A stretch of 64,000 nucleotides of DNA from Spongilla lacustris (lineage: Eukaryota; Porifera; Demospongiae; Spongillida; Spongillidae): NCBI GenBank assembly GCA_949361645.1, contig OX442421.1:2416633-2480632 (forward strand), given 5' to 3'. The notes below the pieces were generated by a model. It had not been told where the DNA came from. It saw only the letters and a list, made by a program, of their open reading frames with translations, and searched no databases. The position numbers and the translations under genes were made by a program. Shown in pieces: positions 20,535-33,416 of this stretch (position 1 is the first letter of the stretch; every line of letters starts with the position of its first letter).

Positions 20535-23431
20535 GGGTATGTCAGACTCGGTCAAACTTACTGTTGGCAGCATAGTTTGATCAGGAACTGGATCGGCCGA
20601 AGGATCAATGTCTGAGCAGACTCCTAGCGTTAATTACGCAAATGTCCGCGGACGTGACACAATGTCTCTAGGCAACCGCTGTGGTTTTTACTCCAGACGT
20701 GACGTTTATCGTATACTTCCGATCTTTCGTGCAAAGGGTCCAATTGGTCATTTGTGTCGGAGTGGTCGTTTCTATTGGTTGCTAGGTACGCGTTGCTAGT
20801 TGTTTTCAAACCCACAATTGTAGACGTGTAGGCGGAGTTTATACATAGGTGGTTACGCGGACGTACGTACGGACGAAATGCACTAAAAGAGTTGGTGGGA
20901 AGGAGACATACAGCCATACAGGTATTTCACATTCATCTCATTATCATTAGCCATTGGTCCTCACTGTAGTAGGGAAAGGGGAAAAAAAGTTCTGAAGGTG
21001 ATTGGTGATAGTGTACATGCACCTAAGAGTGGCTGGAAACACGTCAGTATTTAATACTGCCAGAAGGTAATCCTGTTGAATGAATTCGTAATACCAAACA
21101 TGCTCCATTAGTGCCGTTACCAACAACACACACGGTTGTTTAATTTACACACTCAGGGTAGTTAAGGCTGCCTCATGTTAAAAATCTTGTTTTCGTGTTG
21201 TTGACACATTGTCAACATTCATGTTTGTATTACATCATTATGACGTTATGGGGATCGTTACTTATCGATCTCCCGTTAGCGCATGACGTCTACTTTTGTA
21301 CAACTTTCATACATATTATGACCCTAGATAGATCCACAGCATAAAATTTGCATTATATGCTCCCAAACCAATGATTGCCAAAAATTAACAGCAGCTGTCG
21401 AGCAGCTCTAATCAGCCGCCTGGTTATTTGTTAATAACCACTGTACTTGACCCGCGTATTAACGAACTTCTAAAACGCCAGGATGAAAATGCAGCTCGAA
21501 GGTGACTTTTTAATGCTGGGCAGGTTCCTCTAGATTGATACTCATGGTTTATGACTGGAGTTTTCAATAACTTGACCGTGCATCGAAGATTCATTAGTGT
21601 TTTTGCAGCTGGTCGGCCATTTTGAACACTGTTCATGGTTCTTGTGAATACAGCAAGCCAATTATTAAAATTCCCCAGTCGGCATAATACGTGCAAACAT
21701 ATGGGGATTTTAAATACCCCATTAGTTTTCTAAGACACGGATCGCAACACCCTGGCATACAGCCGTAATTGGTTATATCGCCGTATTCCAAGCGGTTACC
21801 TACCGCAGGGTGATTTTCTAATCATAGAACGTTACAAATTGTTGGAACAGTGTATAAAATACACTAGTCTAAAGTTTCTATCATAGGGGACGCTTGCACC
21901 TACATGGGGATCACAACAAGAATTCATGAAGATGCATTGTCTCGTGCAGCAAGACAGTTTTCTGCAACAGAAGGAGGATGATGTGTGACGGATGCCGTCA
22001 CCAAGAACAATTAAATTTGAATACGCATGCGCGTGATACTAGAAAAATAGTCAGTTAGTTTAGTAGTTTGAATTTATTAATAAATTCAGCCAAGTTACAT
22101 GTTTAAAATGTTGAATGCCTCCAAAACAATATGTTTTAATTAGGTGCTATCAGGAATTATGAAATGAAATTACCGCCGGCCAGCATCCTTTTCTGACCCC
22201 CCCCCCCCCCCCCCCCCCCCCTTTATAGTACCCTCCGCGGGCCCTGATTACATATCGTAAAACAGACGACCAAAACACGTTATTGTTATCCCTTGCATGC
22301 TGTTATTTCTATAAGGTCCAGGTGTTTAAAAAGGCTTCGCTCTCACCTATTTTAGTGCAACAAGCGGATGCTTATTCAAAGCCGCTAGTGACGATAGAGG
22401 CGCCATCACACCATAGTCATACTGATAGCAGGGCTTTTTGGAGCACAAAGACACAGATTTCTAAATACGCGTGTGCGCATAAATAGCTTTCTTCAAGACG
22501 CGAGACTCGAAGCCACTGTTGAAACCTAAGTTCATGTCCGACGCGTTTCAGGCCAAGGATCGGAGCAGCAACAGCCTCAACCATACAGCTACTTGGCCGC
22601 TGGAGCATGCAGCTCAGCTTTTTTCAGCTATATCCGGACACCTCGGCAACAACTGGCCTCAGCTTCAGCCTTAATCTCGCGCATGGCGTAGCAACTAACT
22701 GTATACTGATCAGCCATAGCCATAGGCCACTGCATAGCTCAGTAGCCTGGCGCACTGCTGTTTGATAGACATGTACATGTAGCATATGCATGTATGGACT
22801 TGGTTCGCCCACACCTATACTACATCCTACGCTTGGGGGTGTGTGGGTCTCCCCTCGTCAGTATCGACCCCTGGGGATCGGATCTGCATACGCGTACGCG
22901 CTACACGCAAGTCCAAGAACACACCCCCAACTCAGGGGCGTGTCTCGTCACATATACATGTATGCCCGGCGAACCGTAGCACACCCATCGACCCCTCAGC
23001 GTTTTATTTAATAGGACTGTATATTTATATAGCATACCACAGGAGTGTACACAGCAGGACTACCCATAGTGGTGATGTAATCCATCCGCTGCTGTGGGTC
23101 TGCATGGTGTTCAGGCATGACAAGGGCGTGGTTTACAGAGGTACAAGGTAAAGGGGAAGGCTAGGCTTGTGGTGAGGTAGTCTAGTCCCTCCCATAGTTA
23201 TCATGCATCACAGTGTGATAGGCTAGGTAAACCTGCCTCTGAAAGACACCAGTACCCCTCCTCCTCCTCCTCCTTCCTCCTCCTCTCTCACAGAGTCAGG
23301 ACCCTACTATCCAATCCACCTGCTGTACAGGTGATCTATCAGAGGTTGCTGTTCACCTGAAAAATGAAGGGATCAAATTCCACAGTAGTGTGGCTACATT
23401 TGTGACCAATTGAAATAACTGCTAAGACAAT
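20535..23431. other. intergenic, no convincing gene
   Basis: No domain is recognised. It holds a 25-C run at 22197-22221 bordered by TE-like GC-rich sequence (CCCTCCGCGGGCCCTG). At about 23060-23095 is an inverted single copy of the element-like sequence of the 8.2-kb array (GTGGTGATGTAATCCATCCG). A CTCCTCCTC repeat occurs near 23258. Confidence 0.4.
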
Positions 23432-23684
<253 letters not shown>

Positions 23685-24481
23685 ACAATGTGTGGACAAA
23701 ATAACAAAATACAAAATTGAGCAAGCCTCCAGCTGCAGGCAGGGCAGGTGGACAATAGGATTCGCTCCACCCATTCCAAGTACACATCACACACACGCAC
23801 ATATGCACACACACACACAACACACACCAGATGAACAGGGCCAAGGGCTGAAAGAGTACAATGCTGTTGCCCACCCAGACTGAGAGGCCTAGGTCTCTTC
23901 TCTTGATGATCTTAGATAGTGGCTGGCTTCACACATCTCACAGAAGCCATCATTATATTAGATAGTACATGTAATCCAATAAGAAATCACACTAGGATTC
24001 ATGTATAGGTGCTAAAAAACAATTCCACACTGATGTGGTGAGAGATTGTGTGTGTGTGTGTGTGTGCATGCATGTGCATATATGCACTTATTAGTGTCAT
24101 CACTGTCAAATACAGCTCCACTGATGATTTACAGAGCCTTTCTTTCCGCTCATATCATTAGCTATTTAAAAATCTAGCCGTAGATGGGAGGGGCTTATTT
24201 TTTTATTATAAGCAAATCGGACTCCGCTTTCGTATAGCATTATTATTACGAGTTAACAGAGACGTAGGTTTGCCATTGTCTTCTTTTGCTACTGCACTGC
24301 AGCTGTCATGCACCTTGTCCACTACATGTACAGCTTAGAGATGGAATCAGTGTGTGTGTGTGTCGTCCGTCTGCCTCAGCATTGCCACATATGCGTGCGT
24401 ACGCAACTAGTCGGCATTTCAGTTTCACGAGAAGGAATATGCATTGCATCTGAAACGTATCGAGGTAATCTAAGCCTAAGG

Positions 24482-24500
24482 GATATATATATATATATAT
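24482..24500. repeat. (TA)n before a PUF splice acceptor
   Basis: A TA repeat sits where a polypyrimidine tract would be expected, immediately before the acceptor TTAACAG of the first recognised PUF exon. Confidence 0.6.
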
Positions 24501-24506
24501 TAACAG

Positions 24507-27500
24507 GATGACATAACAAACCTGGCGAAGAACCAGCAAGGCTGGCGACTTATGCAGGCCAAACTGGAGGAAGCCACGGTGCGGGAGAGGGACTGCATAT
24601 TGGTAGGGGTCGCGCCCCGCGCCCTCCAACTGATGCGCGACCCGTTCGGAAACTATGTCATTCACGATCAAACGCTGCTGGTATACGGCACCCTCGAGCA
24701 GCGCAGTTGCGTGGCCAGATTGATGAGGACGAACGTGGTGGCGCTCTCTTACGACATGTACGGCTGTCGCGTGGTGCAGACAGCTGTGCAGAATCTGCCG
24801 CAAGCTTTAAAGGTATGACGTTGAGATTTAAAATGTCGCACCGCCACATGCACCAGTTCAGTTTATTATTCTTTCGAAGATATGTGACATTCACTGATTC
24901 AGTCGCGCTATAAGTCTCCACTGAAAGGTGTGAAGGAATTTAATCAGCACACGTCACGTAAAACCACACCCACTGGTTGGAAAGATTCGCTAGAGCACAT
25001 AACACTTAGATTGAAGTTATGTCTACGAAAGAGCGCTACTTTGATTCTTTGGGTGATGCTGGGCGACAAAGGTACTTGGATAAGCTGTTTCAGCTGAGCA
25101 TGTCAGTGGAGAACGGCCCATATGCGGCAATAAATTCAAAAGACCTTCGTGAGAGATATGTCACTCTGGCCTCCAGTTGAGTTTGGTAACATCTTGTGCT
25201 TTTTTATTGATCGCCCTTGAGTATATACATGTCACAAAATGCTGCAATGGAGGCAACCAAACGCCCACAACTTCTTGACAAGTAGGTTTGATCGAACCGT
25301 TGAAATTTCGGGATCTGAACAACACGCAAGTGTGTCAGATCGAAATCATATCAATATATAAGGTTGCATGGAGATTATAAATTTCAATGTATCTCCATTT
25401 ATATGTCTATAGGCCAATAAATTATCACAAATGCATGCATCTAAGTTTGAAAATAAACATAAAGTGTCCTGAGCCATACAAGCCTCCATTTTCTCAGTAC
25501 CTTTCCGACCTCCAAAAAATATTTTAAAGGTGCACGCTATAGTATGCCACTCATTGCCTTTATCAGGAAGCTTTTGATCCACAATTACCCATCCAGGACA
25601 ATCTGGGTTCCTCCAAACATAAAGGCAGTTTTAACGCATCTTCATATGCCTAGCTGAAGCTATTTGGATCACAAATTCCCTGCTGGGCTATAACAATGGC
25701 ACAATGGGGCCGATTGCACACTGCACATAATATTCTTCCAGATGATTTGCATATTCATGCTCATCCTTTCAATATTTTCTACACTTTTGAAGATACGCAC
25801 AAATGTGACCTAAATGCCTCAATGTTGGTCATGTGTTCCTTTCTTTCAAAATGCCTTCCCTGTACACAGGTTGCACTCTTGTCTGAGTTGGAAGGTTGTA
25901 TAGTGAGCCTCATCAGAGATGAAAATGGAAACCACGTTATCCAGAAGTGTGTGGAGCGCATAGACTCAGCCCACCTGGACCACTTGGTTCACACCCTCCA
26001 GGGCCATGTGGTGGAGCTATGCATGCAATCCCTTCGGCTGCAGGGTCATCCAGAGTATGCTCAAGCACTGCAACCAGAGCCAGGTCTCCCTCATGCTGAA
26101 GGAGATCCACATCCAGTCCAAACATCTGATTAAGGTCCCGTTCTTTATTTTTGCATGGGTAGCATTAAGTAGCGTCAAGACATATGTTCTAATAGCTAGT
26201 TAAACTATAGTTATTGCTAATCAGGTTCACTTTTTGCTCGTTAGCACATTTCGGTTTTAATGTGTGTAGAGGGCTAGGGATAATTTACCTTAATTACGAT
26301 ATTCCGCACTTGGTTGCAATAAAACTTACTCGCTCTTTTTTGCTTGAACACAATGATGACCGATTACCAGGTACTTGTATTTGTATCAAAACTCGCTATT
26401 TAGAAAAGATATTGAAGAAAATGCGCGTGCAATTTGAGTCAGCCTAATATGTCATATGACAAATAAAAGCATAATTCAAAAGCAGTTTACAAAGTTGATA
26501 CAGCTGATCAAACAGTTATAGGCTATGACACAGCCTAGCTATGCTTACAATTTTAAAGCTGTATATGTAGTAGTAAAGTATATACACGCTCTATAACGAC
26601 ATGCACAATTATAGAACTAATTATAGCATGTGCAATATGTTTATAGATGACCAGTGTATAGAGAGGTGCCTCTTATCAATAAAATAGTAACAGATTAGCT
26701 ATTTTTCATGGCTTCTTTACATGTAAAATAATGGATAGTGCTAGAGACATATGGCCCACATACATGTATATAATAAACAACAGCTTCTACAAAAATTGGA
26801 CAGCTTGGTAATCAATCCTACATTTACATAGCAACTTTGCAACTTTGTTTAAGAGCTTTTTACACACCTGGTGACATAAATAAACTGGGATGCTTTTGCA
26901 GGATCAGTATGGTAACTATGTAGTGCAGTATGCTCTGAAGCATGGATGGCCCGGTGATAGGACAAAGATCATTGGTCAGCTCAAGGGGTGTGTGGCCTCT
27001 CTTGCTCAGCACAAGTTTGCTAGGTAAAGGACATACCATGTGAATGTTTCAGTGTCTTTTCACTAACCCCTCCCCCGTAACAGCAATGTGGTAGAAAAAG
27101 CAATAGAATTTGCTTCCATGTCTGAGCGCCAGTTGCTGGTGTCAGAGATTCTTGAAGACAGCCAGTGAGTTGCTGACTTAACTATGTACCCAGTCTCTTG
27201 CACTTGAGAAGTTAAGCATAATAAGTTGGGAGCCCTACGGTCCCCATACCATTTATGAGATTGCCTAGGCAGACCATTGATGCAAGCATTGCAGGGCTAA
27301 CTATTTTTCATCAGCATTTCAACTAAATTGTACGATATGAAAAGATGTGTCCAGTGACGTGGGCTACTGTTGAATAAGTTTACCAAGTCTGACCCACTAC
27401 TGATTAGTAACAGTGGGTGTGGCAGGCATGTGCTCTTGTTATCACGTACAAGTTCTTCCTCATGTCCTGTGGTCCAACTTCTGACACTGATAGGAGAGGT

Positions 27501-27844
27501 TACAAGTCCTGGAACCATAAAAAAATTAAAAAAATATTCGATGAAGACTTCCCACTGCATACATGCACATGGTAATAAAATGTTCCATGCATGCTTGCAC
27601 ATGAACTGTTCTGTCATTGGGACTACATGTTGGCCACCCTCTCTGCAGGACCCTGATCGACCTTACCAAACACCAGTTTGGCAACTACGTTCTCCAGAGA
27701 TTCTTGGAGTCTGTGGACATGGGGACCCAGAGGCTTCTCCTCTCTAAGCTCTGTCCTCATCTTGGCACACTGAAGAAGTACATCTATGCAAGGTATGTCA
27801 TCTGCAAGCTGCAGAAGTTAAAAGAGCTGCTGCCATACGTTTGA
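24507..27844 (+). CDS. Pumilio (PUF) RNA-binding protein, five 3' exons, frameshift in repeat 5
   Basis: Exons 24507-24812, 25870-26134, 26902-27023, 27084-27164 and 27649-27844 give about 322 codons covering eight PUF repeats and the C-terminal cap (KKYIYARYVICKLQKL). Repeat signatures in order are WRLMQ, NYVIH, CRVVQ, NHVIQ, CRVIQ, NYVVQ, SNVVE and NYVLQ. Repeats 3-8 carry the residues of animal Pumilio that read UGUAUA. Exon 25870-26134 is 265 nt, one more than a multiple of three, and the frame shifts near 26015-26022, between GHVVELC and NPFGCRVIQ: an assembly error, a fresh mutation or a pseudogene. Repeat 1 is atypical, and repeat 2 ends in H not Q and is about two residues longer. Exons upstream of repeat 1 were not found. 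PUF proteins bind 3' UTRs in the cytoplasm and usually repress the mRNA. Confidence 0.85.
25020..25181 (+). CDS. 53-residue frame inside a PUF intron, unrecognised
   Basis: ATG at 25020 opens MSTKERYFDSLGDAGRQRYL, then KLFQLSMSVENGPYAAINSK and LRERYVTLASS, then a stop. The composition looks protein-like and it lies in the intron 24813-25869. It may be the first exon of a degraded mobile element. No family is recognised. Confidence 0.3.
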
Positions 27845-28585
27845 AACTTTTAAAAATCCCCCTGTTGTCAACAGTCAAGTTCCCATCTTCATCTGCCTTT
27901 TGTCCTTTTGCATTTTGTTTTTGGACAATCGCTTTATCATCCCTCCTTTTGTCATCTGAAACTGTATGCTGTTATATCAATAATCACATGTAATGGTGAT
28001 ATTCACAAAAAATACAGGTCTCCTTGTCGTGAAGGATGCAGTCGTTTCTGCGTACAGCTATACAAGATATGAATATGGCAGTAAATAGGGTAAACTATCG
28101 ATAAGGTTTGTCCTTACCACTTACCGGTTAACCGCACGCATCAAATCAATTATTGATTTTGCAAAAGATTTTTCAATAGTTAATTCAACGCATGATTTCA
28201 TATCAAAATCAAGTGCGCTTGATTTGCGATTGACTTTACTGTGAAATCAATTGTGAATCAATGATTGATTTGACGCGTTTTTTTTTTTTTTTGCACCGGT
28301 AAGATACTTTTCTTATTCATTACCGCGGTAATTTAGTACTGAATATTATAAGTAGAGTCTAACAGTCAGCTATCACATATTATTAGGCACATATAGCCCA
28401 CATGCGCCAGGTATAGGCTTGATACCCCACCTCCGCCAATATGCGAAGGTCGGCCGGAGAACTAGTTGACAGAAGGCCTGCATGGATGTTCATTGTTCAA
28501 TCATAATGTTTCACATCACTTGATAGATGCAGTAAAAAAAAAGGAGAAGCTAGACAAGATAGAAAACGACATAGAAGCAGTGATA
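27845..28585. repeat. PUF 3' flank with dispersed repeat split by a CACTA-type MITE
   Basis: Bases 28090-28130 and 28297-28350 match the continuous sequence at 51212-51310 (CTATCGATAAG...CTTACCACTTACCGGTTA...CGGTAAGA). In between, about 28132-28295 is inserted DNA rich in AAATCA and TGATTT motifs with ACGCGT plus A/T-run ends like the CACTA MITE at 14.0 kb. A sequence related to the fold-back at 59.6 kb occurs near 28390-28455. Confidence 0.55.
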
Positions 28586-29485
28586 AGTGCAGGGGTGCAT
28601 CTAGGATTTACAGCTGCCCCAACGGACGCAGCTGCGGATGAATTACATCACCGCTTGCGTCACTATTACAGTTGGAAGAGGTCATCGTCACAGTTAGCAG
28701 CTGCAAGTACTTTATCACCATCGATCTGTGTCGTTGCCTCCATACATGGGTGTTTTATCTCAATTTCATCAGGTGGTTGTGGAAAGACAAGGCAAGAAAT
28801 TGGTATCGACCTTCCTGTATTTCATCCTGTACTTGATCGTCGCACAAGCGTCCCCCAAACTTACAGCTCCAGCGGCGGAATCCAGGATTTAGGAGGGGGG
28901 CACGGGTGGGGTGTGGCAAGTGGTAGGCGGGCCGCCCCGGGGAGGGTGCGGGAGGGGTACCCCCCTCCCGCACCCCTGAACAACATGTTGGCACCTAGCC
29001 TCGTCCCCAGGCCCTGTTTTTATATGTTGCGGTGGCGAAAAACAGGTTTTTCGCTCCCCGCAACTTATAAAAAACAGGGCCTGGGGACGAGGCTAGTTGG
29101 CACCCCTCCCAACTAGGGGGTATGGGGAGCGATGTAAGCTCCCCCATTGGCAGCCAACGCTTTTTGCGTAGAAACCCCCATATGCAGTCAAATCCGCGTG
29201 TCAGGAGTTATTCAGCGCTGAGCTTGGGCAGTGCAGTAGTCACTTGTTGAAAAACATCGACGAAAGTGTGAAATTCACTTGGCTGATTGTGCGCTATGGA
29301 GCAAGAATCGTACTACCACTACTTATAGCCACTCAAAGAATGCCAATGTCTCTAACTGATCATCAATTGCTGGCATATATGAGAGACGCACAGTGACGTA
29401 TCCAGGATTTCTGTGAGGGGGGTGCTGGAAGGGGAGGTGGAGGGTGCGGGAAGGGGAAGTCCCCCCTCCCCCGCGAAGCGCGGAA
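28586..29485. other. MITE debris, no gene
   Basis: It includes CAGCTGCGGATGAATTACAT at about 28630 (kin of the 8.2-kb palindrome arm), a GC-rich hAT-like end near 28870-28985 (GGCGGAATCCAGGATTTAGG), an inverted repeat around 29003-29095 (CCTCGTCCCCAGGCCCTGTT mirrored by AACAGGGCCTGGGGACGAGG) and a second GTATCCAGGATT-type end near 29399-29480. The overlapping frames are not supported as genes. Confidence 0.5.
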
Positions 29486-29489
29486 GCTT

Positions 29490-29770
29490 TTTTCTTCACG
29501 TGAAGGTTTTATACATGTATGATTGCCATACCTCATGCAAAACTTTGTGAAGAATCTTTCTTCACGTGAAGGTTTTATATGAGTGCCATACCTCATGCAA
29601 AACTTTGTGAAGAATCTTTCTTCACGTGAAGGTTTTATATGAGTGCCATACCTCATGCAAAACTTTGTGAAGAAGCTTTATACCATGTATGAGTGGCATA
29701 CACCATGTAAAAGATTTTGTGAAGAATTTTTCTTCACGTGAAGGTTTTATGGGAGTGCCATACCCCATGC
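29490..29770. repeat. about 63-bp tandem repeat with TTCACGTGAA
   Basis: Four to five copies of a unit of about 63 bp contain CTTCACGTGAAGGTTTTATA, GTGCCATACCTCATGCAAAA and CTTTGTGAAGAA. Each has a CACGTG palindrome inside the longer inverted repeat CTTCACGTGAAG. The middle copies are near identical and the outer ones diverge. Confidence 0.8.
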
Positions 29771-30239
29771 GAAGAATGATGATTGTCAATGCATTTAAAT
29801 TAGGAAACTTATCTCATTCTAATTGCATGTATTTATAACTGATTATTTCATTTAGGATACAAAGACCCACATGATATTGTGTACTCTGCATGATTTTTTC
29901 ACTTTTCTTCACGTGAATATTCACAAAACATGTTCATTGTAAATTTCCTTCGCAAATCGTGCATACTATCCTACCTCGCTACAAAGCTGATTTTGAAAGT
30001 AAGAAGGATAGTGTGAAGGCCTACTACAATCAAAATTGAGAACAGATTTTAGCCTCTAAACAAGCTCAATATCAGGCAAATCCAAAGGAAAAGAAATCCT
30101 ATATACGAGGTAGGAGTATACCGTTTGGGTGCAATATGTCCATGTTTATTCGCGCGCAAGGGTAGGACCATTTATAAGTGACTTCTGTTCAGTGCATGCA
30201 TGGTTGCTCCTCTATTAATGGGAATATCCTTCACAAATG

Positions 30240-32740
30240 CGTGTCCACTGGTGGTCTCCACCAGACTGACCAGAGCAAATCAGGTGCTGCATGTTCATTC
30301 AAGCTGCACTGGTAACCCCATAACTCATGTCTCTCCCATGATAGAGCATCCTTGGAACTAACCCCATAGTAGTTGCTACAAATGTTTGTTCTTGACATGG
30401 CCACAAGCACAGGGGAAGGTATATTGTTTTCATCCAAATATGTGAGTCTGTCAGTTGTGAGCTGTTCTTGGCCAATGTTATTAGGGGAACACCATCCCAT
30501 CAGGATGAGGAGTGGACCACTCTGGAAGGGTGGGTTTATGTGTATATTTGTGTGTGCTATGTCCCACGGATATGTTGCCGAGTTATCCATACAGGTGTGA
30601 TGTTGTGCTTGCTATCCCCTCCTTTGCTCGTCCTCTTCACTCCTGTCTCATCCTCTTATCTCCCTTCCCTTCTCCCTTCCCCTCCTCTCCCCCTTCCCTT
30701 AAAAGCTCCATTCCCCTCCTCTCCCATTTCTCTTCTCCCTTCCCCCCTCCCTTCCCCTCCTCCCTTCCCCTCCTCTCCCCCTTCCCCTCCTCACCCTTTC
30801 TCTTCTCCCTTCCCCCTCCTCCCTTCCCCTCCTCTCCCCCTTCTCTTCATCCTTCCCATCCTCCCATTCCATCCTCCCTACACCTCCTCTTCCCTTCTCC
30901 ATTCCCCTCCTCTCCCATTTCTCTTCTCCCTTCCCCTCCTCTCCCCCTTCACTTATCCCTTCCCATCCTCCCATCCCCTCTTCCCTTCACCTCCCATCCT
31001 CCCTTTACCTCCCATCCTCCATTCACCTCCATCCTCCATTCACCTTCATCCTCCCTTCACCTCCCATCCTCCCTTCACCTCCCATCCTCCCTTCACCTCC
31101 TTCACCTCCCATCCTCCCTTCACCTCCCATCCTCCCTTCACCTCCCCTCCTCTCCCCCTTCCTCTCCCCCTTCTCTCTCCCTTCTCATCCTCCCTCTCCT
31201 CTCCCCCTTCTCTTTTCCCTTCCCATCCTCCCATTCCATTCTCCCTTCACCTCTCCCCCTTTCTCTTCTCCCTTCCCATCCTCCCATTCCATCCTCCGTT
31301 CACCTCCTCTCCCCCTTCTCTTCTCCCTTCCCATTCTCTCCATCTCTTCTCCCTTCCCATTCTCTCCATCTCTTCTCCCTTCCCCTCCTCTCCCCCATCA
31401 CTTATCCCTTCCCATCCTCCCTTCCTCTCCTCCCTTCACTTCCCATCCTCCCTTCACCTCTCCTCCTCCCTTACCTCCCCTCCTCCCTTCACCTCCCATC
31501 CTCCTATCACCTCCCATCCTCCCTTCACCTCTCCTCCTCCATTACCTCCCCTCCTCCCTTCATTTCCCATCCTCCCTTCACCCTTCACCTCCCATCCTCC
31601 CTTCACCTCCCATCCTCCCTTCACCTCCCATCCTCCCTTCACCTCCCATCCTCACTTCACCTCCCATCCTCCCTTACCTCCCCTCCTCCCTTCACCTCCC
31701 ATCCTCCTATCACCTCCCATCCTCCCTTCACCTCTCCTCCTCCATTACCTCTTCTCCTCCCTTCACTTCCCATCCTCCCTTCACCTCCCATCCTCCCTTC
31801 ACCTCCTATCCTCCCTTCACCTCCCATCCTTCCTTCACCTCCCATCCTCTTTTCACCTCCCATCCTCCCTTCACCTCCCATCCTCCCTTCACCTCCCATC
31901 CTCCCTTCACCTCCCCTCCTCTCCCCCTTCTCTTCTTCCTCTCCCCCTTCACTCTCCCTTCTCATCCTCCCTCTCCTCTCCCCCTTCTCTTTTCCCTTCC
32001 CATCCTCCCATTCCATCCTTCGTTCACCTCCTCTCCCCCTTCTCTTCTCCCTTCCCTTTCTCTCCATCTCTTCTCCCTTCCCCTCCTCTCCCCCATCACT
32101 TATCCCTTCCCATCCTCCCTTCCTCTCCTCCCTTCACTTCACATCCTCCATTCACCTCTCCTCCTCCCTTACCTCCCCTCCTCCCTTCACCTCCCATCCT
32201 CCTATCACCTCCCATCCTCCCTTCACCTCCCATCCTTCCTTCACCTCCCATCCTCCCTTCACCTCCCATCGTCCTCCCTCACAGCTGGATATAATGAACA
32301 TACAGTTTGGCCATGATGGTAGAACTATTCTGTGCTGTACTCGGTGGTGGTCCTTTTGCACACCACTTATGAAAATGGCAAGCAATCTGGTAAGCATCTT
32401 TGGTGTGAATGGCCAATTGCTACAGACATTTAAGGTGATTAATCCTGATGTTACTGGCTTTGGAGAACGCATGCATACCTTCAGTCAAGAGAAGAGGGCT
32501 TTGAATCATGTGAGGATGGTTTCATGACGGGGTGTGTGCTATGCTTAGGTTGATCCCACTGCTTCTTTTATAGGGGTCCCCTTGCCTTTCAAAATAACCT
32601 GGCTGAGAGACTGGGTGTAGCTCACTTGCCAGTTCAGATACTTAGCTGTCTAAAATTGTTAAATTATTATATGATTTAATGTTGATAGCAAGTGAGCAGA
32701 TCAAACTGTCTTATACTGCTGTGGTGTGATGCACTATATT
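30240..32740 (+). repeat. inverted segmental duplication, arm 1
   Basis: Bases 30240-30600 and 32285-32740 are the diverged reverse complement of 50560-51195 and 46270-46725. Shared blocks include TGGACCACTCTGGAAGGGTG, GGCCAATGTTATTAGG and GATAGCAAGTGAGCAGATCA with complements. The shared sequence may descend from a gene, but I recognise none. This arm contains the expanded pyrimidine minisatellite; arm 2 keeps only about 75 bp of it. Confidence 0.7.
30600..32282. repeat. pyrimidine minisatellite, CCTCCCTTCACCTCCCAT-like, about 1.65 kb
   Basis: Nearly pure C/T on the plus strand. The first half is irregular CCCTTCTCTTCTCCC; the second is dominated by an 18-base unit CACCTCCCATCCTCCCTT. Two plus-strand frames of over 600 codons and several Gly/Glu-rich minus-strand frames exist only because the repeat lacks stop codons. 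Confidence 0.9.
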
Positions 32741-32829
32741 ATAGTCCAAGATTGCCCTTCTTTCTTTTTTGCTCTCATGCATGCAACGTATAAGTAGGAG
32801 CCCGCCGGGGGAAAAAAAGGAGTGAAACA

Positions 32830-33395
32830 AGATATAAAAATTTAATTGGTGATGTAGGATTTGTAGACAGCAATTGAGTAAAAAGTAAGGAAACAAGGAT
32901 ATAATGCATTCATTAAATTATAAATATTACAGACCTACATTGTTTAGCAAATTACCTGTCTCAAATTCTGTGCTAAATGTAGTTATGTAATTTAATGAAT
33001 GCATAACCTATGGGGCTTGGGGAAAGGAAGCCACTACCATCATCTCCTCAGTAGCCTCCAGACTTGCCACCTCCACATGCCGGCCAAAATCCATCGTACT
33101 CAACGAGATCTATGGTCGGTTGAATCTCAACCTGGTCTGTGCCAATGCCACAACTGTCCTTTCTAGGATAGCTCTTCCGCCATAGACCTATCTTTCACAT
33201 ATAATGTGTTTACCCAATACTTTGTTCTATACACCACAAGGAGTATTAGTTTCATGCATGACAACACCAACATTACTAGAAATTTCTCCTGTTCATTTCA
33301 CTGTGCATAATATCCGTAAATCCTTGTTTCCTTACTTTTTACTCAATTGCTGTCTACAAATCCTATATCACCCATTTTATTTTTATATCTTGTGT
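32830..33395. mobile_element. inverted-repeat element with retrotransposon fragment inside
   Basis: About 32825-32905 (TATAAAAATTTAATTGGTGA...GTAAGGAAACAAGG) is mirrored at about 33320-33393. The left arm and adjoining sequence recur at 46005-46200. The interior holds a lineage B retrotransposon tail (33005-33182). Confidence 0.55.
33005..33182 (+). pseudogene. RLE retrotransposon 3' end, lineage B
   Basis: GLGKGSHYHHLLSSLQTCHL-like, then KSIVLNEIYGRLNLNLVCAN, is the C-terminal tail seen at 2.3, 2.7, 3.7 and 4.1 kb. It is short and frame-broken at its start. Confidence 0.6.
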
Positions 33396-33416
33396 ACATG
33401 TGTGTGTGTGTGTGTA

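Noticed and set aside
30468..32527. Open frames of 608 and 671 codons, Pro/Ser/Leu-rich
   Set aside because: They exist in overlapping frames of a pyrimidine minisatellite that lacks stop codons; no non-repetitive protein core.
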